Shown here: positions 16,285-24,561 of the stretch, piece by piece
Numbering within the stretch: the stretch's first letter is position 1
Layout: each line of letters opens with the position of its first letter
Assembly (NCBI GenBank): GCA_016710525.1
Contig: JADJVQ010000012.1
Span: forward strand, 1 to 64,000
From: Burkholderiaceae bacterium
Lineage (GTDB): Bacteria; Pseudomonadota; Gammaproteobacteria; Burkholderiales; Burkholderiaceae_E
Direction of reading: 5' to 3'
Length of the DNA stretch: 64,000 bases
Notes under the pieces: generated by a model
The model's database searches: none
What the model was told of the DNA's origin: nothing
The model's input: only the letters and a program-made list of their open reading frames with translations
Translations under genes and position numbers: made by a program

Positions 16285-17392
16285 CGTTGAGCTTCGCGAA
16301 GCCGGAGGGCGCGTGCGGGCCGATGCAGAGCTGCTCCATCACGCCGATGCCGGTCTGGCCGTTGCTGTGGCAGCGCACGAGCTGCTGGATGTGCAGGTTC
16401 TCGAGGGCCAGCGGATCGAGGGTGTCGAGCTGCCAGCGATCGGCGCCGAGGGCCAGCTCGCCCTTCCAGGTGCCGTGCCGCCAGGCCGGGTGACCGTAGC
16501 CGGTTCCCTTCATCTGATAGCGCAGCAGCGGTTCGAGCGTGATCTCGCGAGAGCCGCCGTCGACATCCAGCATCGTCAGCGTGGCCTGCACCGCGCGCCG
16601 CGTGCCCGGTGCGTAGCGCAGGCGGCGGGACACGCCGCTCATGTGCTGCGCCCGCGGATCTTCGACGCCCGGCACCTGGTCGGCGCGCGCGTAGACCGGC
16701 AGGGTCTTGCCCTCGGCGTGCAGCGGCCTGCCTTGGGCGTCCTCGAAGAAGACCGCCAGCGAGGCGTGATCGGGCCAGATGAGCGGCATCCAGAGGAAGC
16801 TCGCCTGAGGCGAGGGCAGCGGCACGCCCTGGTCCGGTTCGCCGACATTGCGGCGTCCCCAGGACCGATCGCGGATGCCATGCATCCGTGCCGGGTCGAT
16901 CGCGATGCAAGCGCCGTCGATCCGGATCTCGCCCTCCCAGCGGCCGAACTGCGTGAACCGGGTCACGTCCATCCAGGTGAACCGGCCCCGGCGCAGGACC
17001 TGGCGGTCTTCTTCCATGCAGGCGCTGCGGGCCGAGAACACCAGGTCGCAGGTGATGCCGCTGTCGTTGGGCTCGAGTCGCAGGCGCAGCGTGCGCATGG
17101 GTTCGATCACGTCGAGTCGAAAAGGCCCGATCTCGGTCTGCTCACGGTCGTCCGGCGCGCGGCGCGAGCCGAAGAACGCGTATTGCACCCCGCGATGCAC
17201 GACGCTGAATGCGCCGTCCAGAACCTGGCGATTGGGGTACAGGCCGAGGCTGGCTCCGAAGTAGCAGCCGTCGGCGTCATCGCACAAGCCGCCCAGCCAG
17301 TAGCGGTCATAGACATTGCGGTCCATCGACACCGGATGCGCCAGCGGCTCCGGTGTCTGGTGGATCAGGTATTCGTCGAAGCGCGACAGCAT
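16271..17392 (-). CDS. Hypothetical lipocalin-like/AttH-type protein upstream of a phosphotransferase
   Basis: A 373-residue soluble protein starting at ATG 17392 (MLSRFDEYLIHQTPEPLAH). Long beta-rich stretches (GCYFGASLGLYPNRQVLDGA, RRGRFTWMDVTRFTQFGRWE, MKGTGYGHPAWRHGTWKGEL) and a central SFLWMPLIWPDHASLAVFFE recall the two-barrel AttH/CrtC-type lipocalin-like proteins. I do not recognise a catalytic motif. It overlaps the phosphotransferase gene by 14 bases, so the two act together. Fatty or steroid substrates are only a guess from similar gene pairings. Confidence 0.6.
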   Translation of the reverse strand: MLSRFDEYLIHQTPEPLAHPVSMDRNVYDRYWLGGLCDDADGCYFGASLGLYPNRQVLDGAFSVVHRGVQYAFFGSRRAPDDREQTEIGPFRLDVIEPMRTLRLRLEPNDSGITCDLVFSARSACMEEDRQVLRRGRFTWMDVTRFTQFGRWEGEIRIDGACIAIDPARMHGIRDRSWGRRNVGEPDQGVPLPSPQASFLWMPLIWPDHASLAVFFEDAQGRPLHAEGKTLPVYARADQVPGVEDPRAQHMSGVSRRLRYAPGTRRAVQATLTMLDVDGGSREITLEPLLRYQMKGTGYGHPAWRHGTWKGELALGADRWQLDTLDPLALENLHIQQLVRCHSNGQTGIGVMEQLCIGPHAPSGFAKLNDGAR

Positions 17393-17556
17393 GCGGACTC
17401 CCGAGCAGACAAGCCGTTGGCGGCGCGAATTCGCCGCCGCCGAATTGTGCACGGCCTCGATCCGGCGGTCATCTCTTGGCGGCCTTCCGGGCGGCGCGAG
17501 CTGGCCGGTGCGTGCGGTCGGCTCAGGCTGGCCGTCGGCTAAGGCGGATGCGTGGC

Positions 17557-18507
17557 TCAGGCTGGCGGGTGGCTGGCAGGCGGTTGGTGGGCGAGCGGTT
17601 GGCGGGCGGGCGGCCAAACCTGCTTCACGGCGCCGGCGGCCATCGCGGCCAGTAACGCGATCAGCGAGGCCGCGATCATGTTGTGGGCGGTCGCGGCGAA
17701 CAGGGGCCACAGCCCCTGAGCTACGGCCAGGCCCAGCACCACCTGGGTGAGCAGCAGCCCGACGAGCGCCAGGCGGGCGCCGCGCAGTGCCGTGCCCCGT
17801 GCCTGCGCGGCGACGACGGCGCAGACCGCCAGGAGCGCGAGCGCCACAGCGCGGTGCACCAGGTGCAGCGCTCGTGCCCCGGCGGGCGATTCGGGCGACC
17901 GTGCCACCAGGGCGTCGAATATCCGCCAGTCGATGATCCCGTCGGGAAGGCACACGATCGCGGCACAAGCGTCCAACGCATGGCGCACACTGATCATCAC
18001 GCCCAGGCCGGCCTGCAGGAAGGCCAGCAGCAGCGCCATCGCGAGCGGGCCGAACCGGCGCAGCGCCGCCAGCGCGTCGCGCTCGTGCGCAGCCGGCGCC
18101 GCGATCCAGGCGAACGCGGCCGCCAGCGTGAAGCCACCCAGCACATTGCCCAAGGTAACCAGCGGCAGATCGTGCGGGGTGTAGCGCCCGAGCCAGGCCA
18201 GTGCGCCGGTGACCAGCAGCGCGATGACCGCGGCAGTCCGCTCGCTACCGCGCAGGCTGCTCCAGCCGACCAGGGCGATGACGCCCGCCAGCAGACCGAC
18301 GGCCATCGCCGACACCCGGTGCATCAGCCGCGCGGTCCGGACCTCGGCTGGCGGGTCGATGCCCTGGCCCGACGCGCCGCCCGCCAGCGGCCGGCATGCG
18401 GCGCCAGTCGGGCAGCCCAGGCCGGTCTGGCTGTGGCGGATGAATGCACTGGATCCGGTGATGCAGATCGTCAGCAGCAGCGCGCACAGCACCGCAAGGC
18501 GGGTCAT
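17557..18507 (-). CDS. ctaA: COX15/CtaA family heme A synthase, second copy
   Basis: A 316-residue, eight-helix membrane protein starting at ATG 18507 (MTRLAVLCALLLTICITGSS). Paired heme-ligand histidines of the family are seen: MHRVSAMAVGLLAG in the first half, ISVRHALD near the centre, LHLVHRAVALALLAVC and FAATAHNMIAASLIAL in the second half. The first extracellular loop holds GLGCPTGAACRP, a cysteine pair like those of type-2 CtaA proteins. CtaA oxidises the C8 methyl of heme O to a formyl group, giving heme A. It is divergent from a second, distinct ctaA at 18764, and both face FNR/Dnr-type boxes. The C-terminus is a Pro/His-rich low-complexity tail. Confidence 0.8.
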   Translation of the reverse strand: MTRLAVLCALLLTICITGSSAFIRHSQTGLGCPTGAACRPLAGGASGQGIDPPAEVRTARLMHRVSAMAVGLLAGVIALVGWSSLRGSERTAAVIALLVTGALAWLGRYTPHDLPLVTLGNVLGGFTLAAAFAWIAAPAAHERDALAALRRFGPLAMALLLAFLQAGLGVMISVRHALDACAAIVCLPDGIIDWRIFDALVARSPESPAGARALHLVHRAVALALLAVCAVVAAQARGTALRGARLALVGLLLTQVVLGLAVAQGLWPLFAATAHNMIAASLIALLAAMAAGAVKQVWPPARQPLAHQPPASHPPA

Positions 18508-18601
18508 CGTAAGACCCGCGGCAGGTTCGAGGCGCGGGAAATCCGGCGGGTGGGGATGCGGGTCATGCCGGCATTCTCGGGCGCCGGTCGGGCCTTCGGC
18601 C

Positions 18602-18615
18602 TTGATCCGCATCAA
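18602..18615. promoter_or_regulatory. FNR/Dnr box, perfect
   Basis: TTGAT-CCGC-ATCAA matches the consensus TTGAT-N4-ATCAA exactly. It lies 87 bases upstream of the minus-strand ctaA start (18507). Together with the box at 18648 it places both heme A synthase genes under a Crp/Fnr-family regulator, most simply the Dnr-like protein encoded at 39761. Confidence 0.75.
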
Positions 18616-18647
18616 GGTCCGCGCTGGCGGGTACGCGCGCGGTTTGC

Positions 18648-18661
18648 TTGATGCGAATCAA
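18648..18661. promoter_or_regulatory. FNR/Dnr box, perfect
   Basis: TTGAT-GCGA-ATCAA, an exact consensus site 33 bases from the neighbouring box and about 100 bases upstream of the plus-strand ctaA start (18764). The spacing allows an activator-dependent promoter for each of the divergent genes. Confidence 0.75.
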
Positions 18662-18763
18662 CGTTGCCGGTTCGTGCCGCCATTAACCTCGGGCCTTCAG
18701 GCGGTGTCCTGCGCCGGTTCGCAAGGAGCGGCGGACGATCGCGGCAATCGGAGCGGAGTGAAC

Positions 18764-19846
18764 ATGGGCATCGTCTGGCAGCAGACCGGTCACGCACCCA
18801 CGGTGTCGAGGCCGGCGCAGCGTGCGATCGCAGTCTGGCTGCTGGCCTGCTGCGCGCTGGTTTTCGCGATGGTGGTGGTCGGCGGCGTGACGCGCCTGAC
18901 CCATTCGGGGCTGTCGATCGTCGAGTGGAAGCCCCTGGTCGGCACGATCCCGCCGCTCAATGAAGCCCAATGGGCGCAGACCTTCGCCAAGTACCAGCAG
19001 ACGCCGGAGTTCAAGCTGGTCAATCATGCGATGACGGTGGCCGAGTTCAAGGGCATTTTCTGGTGGGAGTATTTCCACCGCCTGCTCGGGCGCATGATCG
19101 GCGTGGCGTTCCTCGTGCCGCTGCTGTGGTTCGCGGCGCGGCGCCGCATCGACACGCCGCTCGCGCTGAAGCTGTCGGGCATCTTCGTGCTGGGCGGACT
19201 GCAGGGGGCGATGGGCTGGTACATGGTCAAGTCCGGCCTGGTCGACGATCCGCGCGTTTCGCACTTCCGGCTGACCGCCCACCTGTCGATCGCTTTCCTG
19301 ATCCTGGCGGCGATGTTCTGGCTGGCACTGGATCTGCTGCATCCCGCGCGTCGCGGTGGTTCACCCGCCAGCGCTGCACTGGTGCGCCTGCGCCGACTGG
19401 CCTGGTGGGCGACCGGCATCGCCGCCTACATGGTGGTCACCGGCGGCCTGGTGGCCGGCATCCGGGCAGGTTATGCGTACAACACGTTTCCGCTGATGAA
19501 CGGACATTGGATCCCGCCCGAGATCCTGATGATCGATCCGTGGTGGAAGAACTTCTTGTACAACATGGCCACCGTGCAGTTCGACCACCGGCTGGGCGCG
19601 TGGGCGCTGACCTTCCTGACCGCGCTGCTGTGGTGGGGCGCCCGCGCGCCCGAGCTTCCCGCGCGGGCGCACCGCGGTCTGGTCCTGCTGACGGTGGCCC
19701 TGCTGGTGCAGGTGAGTCTGGGCATCGCCACACTGCTGACCGGCGTGTCGGTGCCGCTGGCGGCGGCCCACCAGGGCTGTGCGGTGCTGGTGTTCAGCGC
19801 CGCGCTGGCGCTGAATCACGCCTTTGCCAGGCCGAATTCCGATTGA
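18764..19846 (+). CDS. ctaA: COX15/CtaA family heme A synthase
   Basis: The 360-residue membrane protein matches the proteobacterial type-1 CtaA: TRLTHSGLSIVEWKPLVGTI, EFKGIFWWEYFHRLLGRMIG, LGGLQGAMGWYMVKSGL, then RAGYAYNTFPLMNGHWIPPE, VQFDHRLGAWAL and AAAHQGCAVLVF. The histidines in YFHR, FRLTAH, FDHR and AAHQ are the expected heme ligands. It makes heme A from heme O in the inner membrane. ATG 18764 follows a GGAG site. It is divergent from the other ctaA-type gene and preceded by two FNR/Dnr boxes, which implies that heme A is needed under denitrifying conditions. That fits the heme-copper operon at 22114-31834. Confidence 0.9.
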   Translation: MGIVWQQTGHAPTVSRPAQRAIAVWLLACCALVFAMVVVGGVTRLTHSGLSIVEWKPLVGTIPPLNEAQWAQTFAKYQQTPEFKLVNHAMTVAEFKGIFWWEYFHRLLGRMIGVAFLVPLLWFAARRRIDTPLALKLSGIFVLGGLQGAMGWYMVKSGLVDDPRVSHFRLTAHLSIAFLILAAMFWLALDLLHPARRGGSPASAALVRLRRLAWWATGIAAYMVVTGGLVAGIRAGYAYNTFPLMNGHWIPPEILMIDPWWKNFLYNMATVQFDHRLGAWALTFLTALLWWGARAPELPARAHRGLVLLTVALLVQVSLGIATLLTGVSVPLAAAHQGCAVLVFSAALALNHAFARPNSD

Positions 19847-19903
19847 TCGGAACCGGTCGCGCGCTGGGCACGACGGCCGGCGCCGCGGGCGCGCCGGCGG
19901 CAC

Positions 19904-20875
19904 TCACTCGGGCACGATGCCCGACTGCTTGAAGATCTCGCCCCAGCGCGGGAAATCGCGGCGCAGTTCGGCGCTGAATTCGGCAGTCGTGATACCGGTG
20001 GCCAGCAGGCCCAGCTGCAGGATCTTGGCGCTGCCCTCGGGCGAATGGACCAGCTTGTTGATCTCGCGGTTCAGGCGCTCGACGATGGGCCTGGGCGTGC
20101 CCTTGGGGGCCATGATGCCGACCCAGCCGGCGATGTCCATCGGGTAGCCCAGCTCATTGAAGGTCTTGACGTCCGGATGCAGCGGCCAGCGCTTGGGGCC
20201 AGTTACCGCCAGCGGCACCAGCTTGCCCGACTGGATGAACGGCGCGGTGGCTGCGAAGTCCTGGATGCCCATCGTGGCCTGGCCGCCGGCGATGTCCTGC
20301 ACCGCGGGGCCCGCGCCCTTGTACGGGACGTGGACCATGTCCAGCTTGGCCAGGCCCTTGAGCATCTCGCCATACAGGTGAGAGCTGCTGCCGGTGCCGA
20401 ACGAGGCGAAGGTGGTCTTGCCCGGATTGCGCTTCACGTACTGGACGAATTCGTCGACGCTCTTGATGCCCATGCTGGTGGGCACGACCATGCCCAGCGG
20501 CGCCAGGCCGAGCTGGGCCACGGTTTCGAAGTCGGTGAGTCCGTCGTACGGAAGCTTCGAATAGGCGAACTTGTTGATGATGATGTTCGAGGTGTTGACG
20601 AACACGATGGTGTAGCCATCGGCCGGCGCCTGCTTGGCGGCACTGATGCCGACGATGGCCTGCGCGCCCGGACGGTTTTCCATCACGAAGGGCTGGCCGA
20701 AGATCGGCGAAAGCTTCTCGCCCAGCCAGCGCGCGACGATGTCCGTCTGACCGCCCGGCGGATAAGGGATGATCACTTTGATCGGCCGCGCGGGCCACTC
20801 CTGGGCGAAGACCGGGCTGGCGGCTGCGAGAGCCAGGCCGAAGGTCAGCAGCAGGGCAGAGACAATGCGTTTCAT
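19904..20875 (-). CDS. Bug/TctC family tripartite tricarboxylate transporter receptor
   Basis: A 323-residue periplasmic solute receptor. ATG 20875 follows GGAAG; a Sec signal peptide (MKRIVSALLLTFGLALAAAS, cleavage near VFAQ) precedes the family signature WPARPIKVIIPYPPGGQTDI. Further landmarks are FVMENRPGAQAIVG, ADGYTIVFVN, HVPYKGAGPAVQDIAGGQ and the C-terminal FPRWGEIFKQSGIVPE. Such receptors bind small carboxylates or related ligands. No TctA/TctB membrane genes are near, which is usual for these orphan receptors in Burkholderiales. A TauD-family dioxygenase lies upstream on the same strand and could use the imported ligand. Confidence 0.9.
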   Translation of the reverse strand: MKRIVSALLLTFGLALAAASPVFAQEWPARPIKVIIPYPPGGQTDIVARWLGEKLSPIFGQPFVMENRPGAQAIVGISAAKQAPADGYTIVFVNTSNIIINKFAYSKLPYDGLTDFETVAQLGLAPLGMVVPTSMGIKSVDEFVQYVKRNPGKTTFASFGTGSSSHLYGEMLKGLAKLDMVHVPYKGAGPAVQDIAGGQATMGIQDFAATAPFIQSGKLVPLAVTGPKRWPLHPDVKTFNELGYPMDIAGWVGIMAPKGTPRPIVERLNREINKLVHSPEGSAKILQLGLLATGITTAEFSAELRRDFPRWGEIFKQSGIVPE

Positions 20876-20990
20876 TCGTTTCTTCCGTGGGCGATGGTCG
20901 TCGTCGCGTGCCGGGTCGGGCCGCGACGTATTGGGAAAGGAGCGCGCTCGTTGGGAGCGCATCGGGCGTCAGTCGGGACGCCCGCGGGGC

Positions 20991-21851
20991 TCAGGCGGCG
21001 AGCGCCGGGATCGGCGATCCCTGGACAGTGATGCGGTGCATCAGTCGCCGGTGGCCATGGTAATCGTTCAGCGCATAGTGCCAGGTGGCCCGATTGTCCC
21101 AGAAGGCCAGTGAACCTTCCTGCCACTGCCAGCGGCAGCTGAATTCCGGGCGCGCGGCGAACTGGTACAGGTAGCGCAGCAGCGGCTCGCTTTCCTGCGC
21201 AGTCCAGCCCTCGAAGCGCAGCGTGAAGGCCGAATTCACATACAGGGTCTTGCGGCCGGTTTCGGGGTGGCGAATGACGACGGGATGGACCGCGTCCTGG
21301 ACCGCGGCCGCGGCGTTGCCGATGCGCGCCCCCAGATCGCTGGTCTTCGCGTAGCCGCCCTTGTCGCCAAAGACATGGCGGCTCGAATGGACGGCGCACA
21401 GACGGTCCAGTGTCGACTTCAGGCCGGGCGACAGCGCTTCGTAGACTTTGCTCATGCTGGCGAACAGCGTATCGCCGCCGCTGGGCGGAACCTCGCGCGC
21501 CAGCAGCACCGAGCCCATCGCCGGGACCTGGTCGTAGCTGTGGTCGGTATGCCAGCCGCCGCCGATGTTGGTCGTCTGTTCGGCTTCCTTGCGGACCTCG
21601 GCGATCTCGGGATAGCCGTCGACCGCCTTGAAGAAACGATTGATGTCGATGGGCGCGAAGCGCCTCGCGAACGCGAGGTGCTGCTCCGGGGTCAGGTGCT
21701 GGTCGCGGAAGAAGATGACGCCGTGGTCGAGGAAGGCCTGGCGGATGACCGCGAAATCGGCATCGCTGATCGGGCGGGCGAGGTCGGCGCCCGAGATGAC
21801 CGCGCCCAGGGCGGACGAATAGGGCGTGACGCGGACGCTGCTTTGGCTCAT
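20991..21851 (-). CDS. TauD/TfdA family alpha-ketoglutarate-dependent dioxygenase
   Basis: A 286-residue cytosolic Fe(II)/2-oxoglutarate oxygenase. ATG 21851 is preceded by GGAGAC. The metal triad is visible as WHTDHSYDQ (His and Asp) and the distal histidine in RATWHYALNDYHGHRR, with the 2-oxoglutarate-binding arginine in the same segment. VIFFRDQHLTPEQHLAFARR and NSAFTLRFEGWT are also typical. Relatives oxidise taurine, alkylsulfonates, 2,4-D or similar compounds; the substrate here cannot be told. It is upstream of, and in the same direction as, the Bug receptor. Confidence 0.9.
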   Translation of the reverse strand: MSQSSVRVTPYSSALGAVISGADLARPISDADFAVIRQAFLDHGVIFFRDQHLTPEQHLAFARRFAPIDINRFFKAVDGYPEIAEVRKEAEQTTNIGGGWHTDHSYDQVPAMGSVLLAREVPPSGGDTLFASMSKVYEALSPGLKSTLDRLCAVHSSRHVFGDKGGYAKTSDLGARIGNAAAAVQDAVHPVVIRHPETGRKTLYVNSAFTLRFEGWTAQESEPLLRYLYQFAARPEFSCRWQWQEGSLAFWDNRATWHYALNDYHGHRRLMHRITVQGSPIPALAA

Positions 21852-22036
21852 GGAGTCTCCTGTCATGCTCGAAGGGGCATGTGCGAGCCCGTACTGTAGC
21901 GTCTGCCGCCCCGGGCAGGTTGTCCCGTTCCGCCTGCCGGATTCCTGACAAGTTTCCGGGCACCCCGCCCCGGACCGGGGGTTGGGTACCTGCGTCGCAC
22001 GCCAGCCGGTATTCATCGGCCGCACCGCATGGAACC

Positions 22037-22050
22037 TTGACCCGTATCAA
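22037..22050. promoter_or_regulatory. FNR/Dnr box, one mismatch
   Basis: TTGAC-CCGT-ATCAA differs from TTGAT-N4-ATCAA at one position. It lies 63 bases upstream of the first gene of the heme-copper operon (22114), a normal distance for a class II activator site. It links this operon to the nirS and ctaA control. Confidence 0.7.
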
Positions 22051-22113
22051 ATCAATCGCGGCAATGGCGACCTAGACTTTCCCGAACCCCTTTACATGAT
22101 TCGAGGAGACGCC

Positions 22114-22269
22114 ATGAGCGACGCACACAGTGCAGATGAAAAGGTGCCGATGATGCAGCAGCTGCTCGACAACCCCTTCTTGCTGCTGTTCCTGGGCGTG
22201 ATGGTCCCGATGCTGGTCTACACCCTGTGGGGCGTGATCGACATCCTCACCGTGCCGCTGGCCAAGTAG
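22114..22269 (+). CDS. Small single-helix membrane subunit at the head of the heme-copper operon
   Basis: This 51-residue protein starts at ATG 22114 with GAGGAG 6 bases upstream; a frame extension to ATG 22096 would place that ribosome site inside the gene. It has a charged N-terminus (MSDAHSADEKVPMMQQLLDN) and one transmembrane helix (PFLLLFLGVMVPMLVYTLWG). It resembles the short accessory subunits that sit next to CuA-type heme-copper enzymes. The next gene, for the CuA subunit, begins 27 bases later. A role in assembly or stability of the complex is inferred. Confidence 0.7.
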   Translation: MSDAHSADEKVPMMQQLLDNPFLLLFLGVMVPMLVYTLWGVIDILTVPLAK

Positions 22270-22296
22270 CCATCACTTCCAAAGAGGGAGAACCCC

Positions 22297-22836
22297 ATGA
22301 GCGCCATCCTGCCACCCGAAGAACGACTGTGGTGGAAGCACCCGCTGGACCGTGTCGAAGGCACGTGGATCTTCATCGCGCTGATCTGGTGCCTGATCAT
22401 GTTCGCGATGATGGTCGGCTGGCACATCTACGGCAAACAGAACCTGTCGACCGAGACCTACAAGACTACGCCCGAGAAGTTCACCGCCAAGGCGCAGGCC
22501 GTCGTCGACAAGTACACGATCCGCACCGAGACCGCCGACAAGACGCCGGTGGTGGCGCCACCCCCGGGCAGCGACGTGTACATGGTGGCGCGGCTGTGGA
22601 GCTACTGGCCGATCCTGGAACTGCAAAAGGACAAGACTTACCGCCTGCACCTGACCTCGGTCGACTACAACCACGGGTTCTCGCTGCAGCCGGCCAACAT
22701 CAACATCCAGATCGTGCCCGGCTACGAGCATGTGGTGACGGTCACTCCCAACCAGGCGGGCACCTATTCGGTGGTCTGCAACGAATACTGCGGCATCAAC
22801 CATCACACGATGGTCGGCCGCATCTACGTCAAATAA
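22297..22836 (+). CDS. CuA-binding subunit II of a heme-copper NO reductase-like enzyme
   Basis: A 179-residue protein with one transmembrane helix (about 23-44), unlike the two of ordinary COX II, and a periplasmic cupredoxin domain. All CuA ligands are present: His126 in SVDYNHGFSLQP, then CNEYCGINHHTM with Cys161, Glu163 (backbone), Cys165, His169 and Met172. It would receive electrons from cytochrome c or another periplasmic donor and pass them to subunit I. A strong AGAGGGAG site precedes ATG 22297. The single-helix CuA form occurs in ba3-type oxidases and in the NorS/eNOR-type NO reductases. Assembly of CuA is probably served by the SCO protein of the same operon. Confidence 0.88.
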   Translation: MSAILPPEERLWWKHPLDRVEGTWIFIALIWCLIMFAMMVGWHIYGKQNLSTETYKTTPEKFTAKAQAVVDKYTIRTETADKTPVVAPPPGSDVYMVARLWSYWPILELQKDKTYRLHLTSVDYNHGFSLQPANINIQIVPGYEHVVTVTPNQAGTYSVVCNEYCGINHHTMVGRIYVK

Positions 22837-22853
22837 TCTAGGCGGAGGCCAAC

Positions 22854-24554
22854 ATGTCCAGTGCAACGACATTTCGCACCTGCCCCCGCTCGGGTCTGCA
22901 GTTCGAGGCGAATGCCGAGAAACTGATGATCGCCAATGCGGTCACGGCGGTGGTGTTCCTATTGTTGGGCGGGATCCTCGCTATCGGGGTCGTGCTGACC
23001 CGATGGCCGGCCGTCCATTGGCTGCCGGCCGACACCTTCTACCAGGTGCTCACCGCCCACGGCATCGACATGCTGATCTTCTGGATCATCTTCTTCGAGA
23101 TCGCGGTGCTGTACTTCTGCTCGTCGACGCTCTTGCGATGCCGATTGGCGACACCGAACATCGCCTGGCTTGCTTTCGCGCTGATGCTGATCGGTGCGGT
23201 CACCAACAACGTCGCCGTCTACCAGGGCGGCTCCAGCGTGATGATGACCTCGTACGTGCCGATGATGGCCGCGCCGGCGTTCTACCTGGGGCTGATCCTG
23301 TTCGCCGTGGGGGCGCTGATCGGCTGCTTCGTGTTCCTGGGCACGCTGGTGATCGCCAAGCGCGACAAGACCTACACGGGGTCGGTGCCGCTGGTCACCT
23401 TCGGCGCGATCACCGCCTGCATCATCGCGGTGTTCACGATCGCCTCGGGCGCGATCATCCTGATCCCGACCTTCCTGATGTCGGTGGGCATCGTCAAGGA
23501 AGTCGACCCGCTGGTCTACCGCACGATCTGGTGGGCCTTCGGCCACTCGTCGCAGCAGATCAACGTGGCCGCGCACATCTCGATCTGGTACGCGGTGGCG
23601 GCGATCGCCTTCGGCGCCAAGCCGATGTCCGAGCGCGTCAGCCGTGGCGCCTTCCTGCTGTACATCCTGTTCCTGCAACTGGCCAGCGCGCACCACCTGC
23701 TGGCCGACCCGGGCCTGTCCACCGGCTGGAAGGTCGTCAACACCAGCTACTTCATGTACTTCGCGGTGCTGGCCTCGATGATCCACGGCCTGACCATTCC
23801 GGGCGCGATGGAAGTGGCGCAGCGCAAGAAGGGCTTCAACAAGGGTCTGTTCGAATGGCTGCGCAAGGCGCCCTGGGGCAACCCGGTGTTCTCGGGCGTG
23901 TTCATCTCGATCATCGGGTTCGGCTTCCTGGGCGGCATCTCGGGCGTGATGATGGGCACCGAGCAGCTGAACATGATCATCCACAACACCATCTACGTGC
24001 CGGGCCACTTCCACGCCACGGTCGTCGTCGGCACCACGCTGTCGTTCATGGCGCTGACCTACTTCCTGATCCCGGTGCTGTTCCGGCGCGAGATGATCTC
24101 GCCCAACCTGGCCAAGTGGCAGCCCTACCTGTTCGGCTTCTCGATGTATGCCTTCGCGCTGGTGATGATGGGTGCGGGTACGCTCGGCGTGTCGCGGCGG
24201 CACTGGGACATGGCCTTCAGCGGCTCGGCGTTGGCCTACGAATGGCCGGGCGCCGCCTACCTGATGATGGGGCTGGTCGGCATCACCGGCATCGCGGCCA
24301 TCGCGGGCGGGGCGATCTACATCTACGTCACGGTGGGCTCGCTGCTGTGGGGCAAGCGGCTGGATGCGGGCAAGCAGAGCAACACGTTCACGCCGATCCC
24401 GGTGGCCGCGCCCAATTCGGCAGTGCAGGGCTACGGTTCGATAGGCTTCGCCGCACCGGGCACCTTCGCGCTGGCGATGGTGTTCCTGGTGGCGTTCGTG
24501 CTGTATTACTTCATCAACTGGAAGTACCTGTCGCAGCTCTGGGGCCTGAGCTGA
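22854..24554 (+). CDS. Heme-copper subunit I lacking the catalytic tyrosine (putative NO reductase)
   Basis: The 566-residue protein has twelve or so membrane helices and all heme and CuB/FeB histidines: His69 (LTAHGIDML) and His387 for the low-spin heme, His231, His280-His281 (ASAHHLLADP), and His385 in VPGHFHATVV. In oxygen reductases the helix VI ligand is followed by the crosslinked tyrosine (HPEVY in A-type); here the motif is HSSQQ, with Gln at that place, and no B/C-type alternative tyrosine is evident. Loss of the tyrosine is characteristic of NO-reducing members. With a CuA subunit, SCO, heme O synthase and Dnr-type control, the best fit is the NorSY (sNOR) or eNOR group. Sequence alone does not decide between them, and O2 activity is not excluded. 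Confidence 0.85.
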   Translation: MSSATTFRTCPRSGLQFEANAEKLMIANAVTAVVFLLLGGILAIGVVLTRWPAVHWLPADTFYQVLTAHGIDMLIFWIIFFEIAVLYFCSSTLLRCRLATPNIAWLAFALMLIGAVTNNVAVYQGGSSVMMTSYVPMMAAPAFYLGLILFAVGALIGCFVFLGTLVIAKRDKTYTGSVPLVTFGAITACIIAVFTIASGAIILIPTFLMSVGIVKEVDPLVYRTIWWAFGHSSQQINVAAHISIWYAVAAIAFGAKPMSERVSRGAFLLYILFLQLASAHHLLADPGLSTGWKVVNTSYFMYFAVLASMIHGLTIPGAMEVAQRKKGFNKGLFEWLRKAPWGNPVFSGVFISIIGFGFLGGISGVMMGTEQLNMIIHNTIYVPGHFHATVVVGTTLSFMALTYFLIPVLFRREMISPNLAKWQPYLFGFSMYAFALVMMGAGTLGVSRRHWDMAFSGSALAYEWPGAAYLMMGLVGITGIAAIAGGAIYIYVTVGSLLWGKRLDAGKQSNTFTPIPVAAPNSAVQGYGSIGFAAPGTFALAMVFLVAFVLYYFINWKYLSQLWGLS

Positions 24555-24561
24555 GATCGCC

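Noticed and set aside
22854..24554. Standard aerobic aa3 or cbb3 oxidase subunit I
   Set aside because: The catalytic tyrosine position is Gln, the CuA subunit has one helix, and the promoter has a Dnr-type box; an oxygen reductase is not excluded but is less likely.
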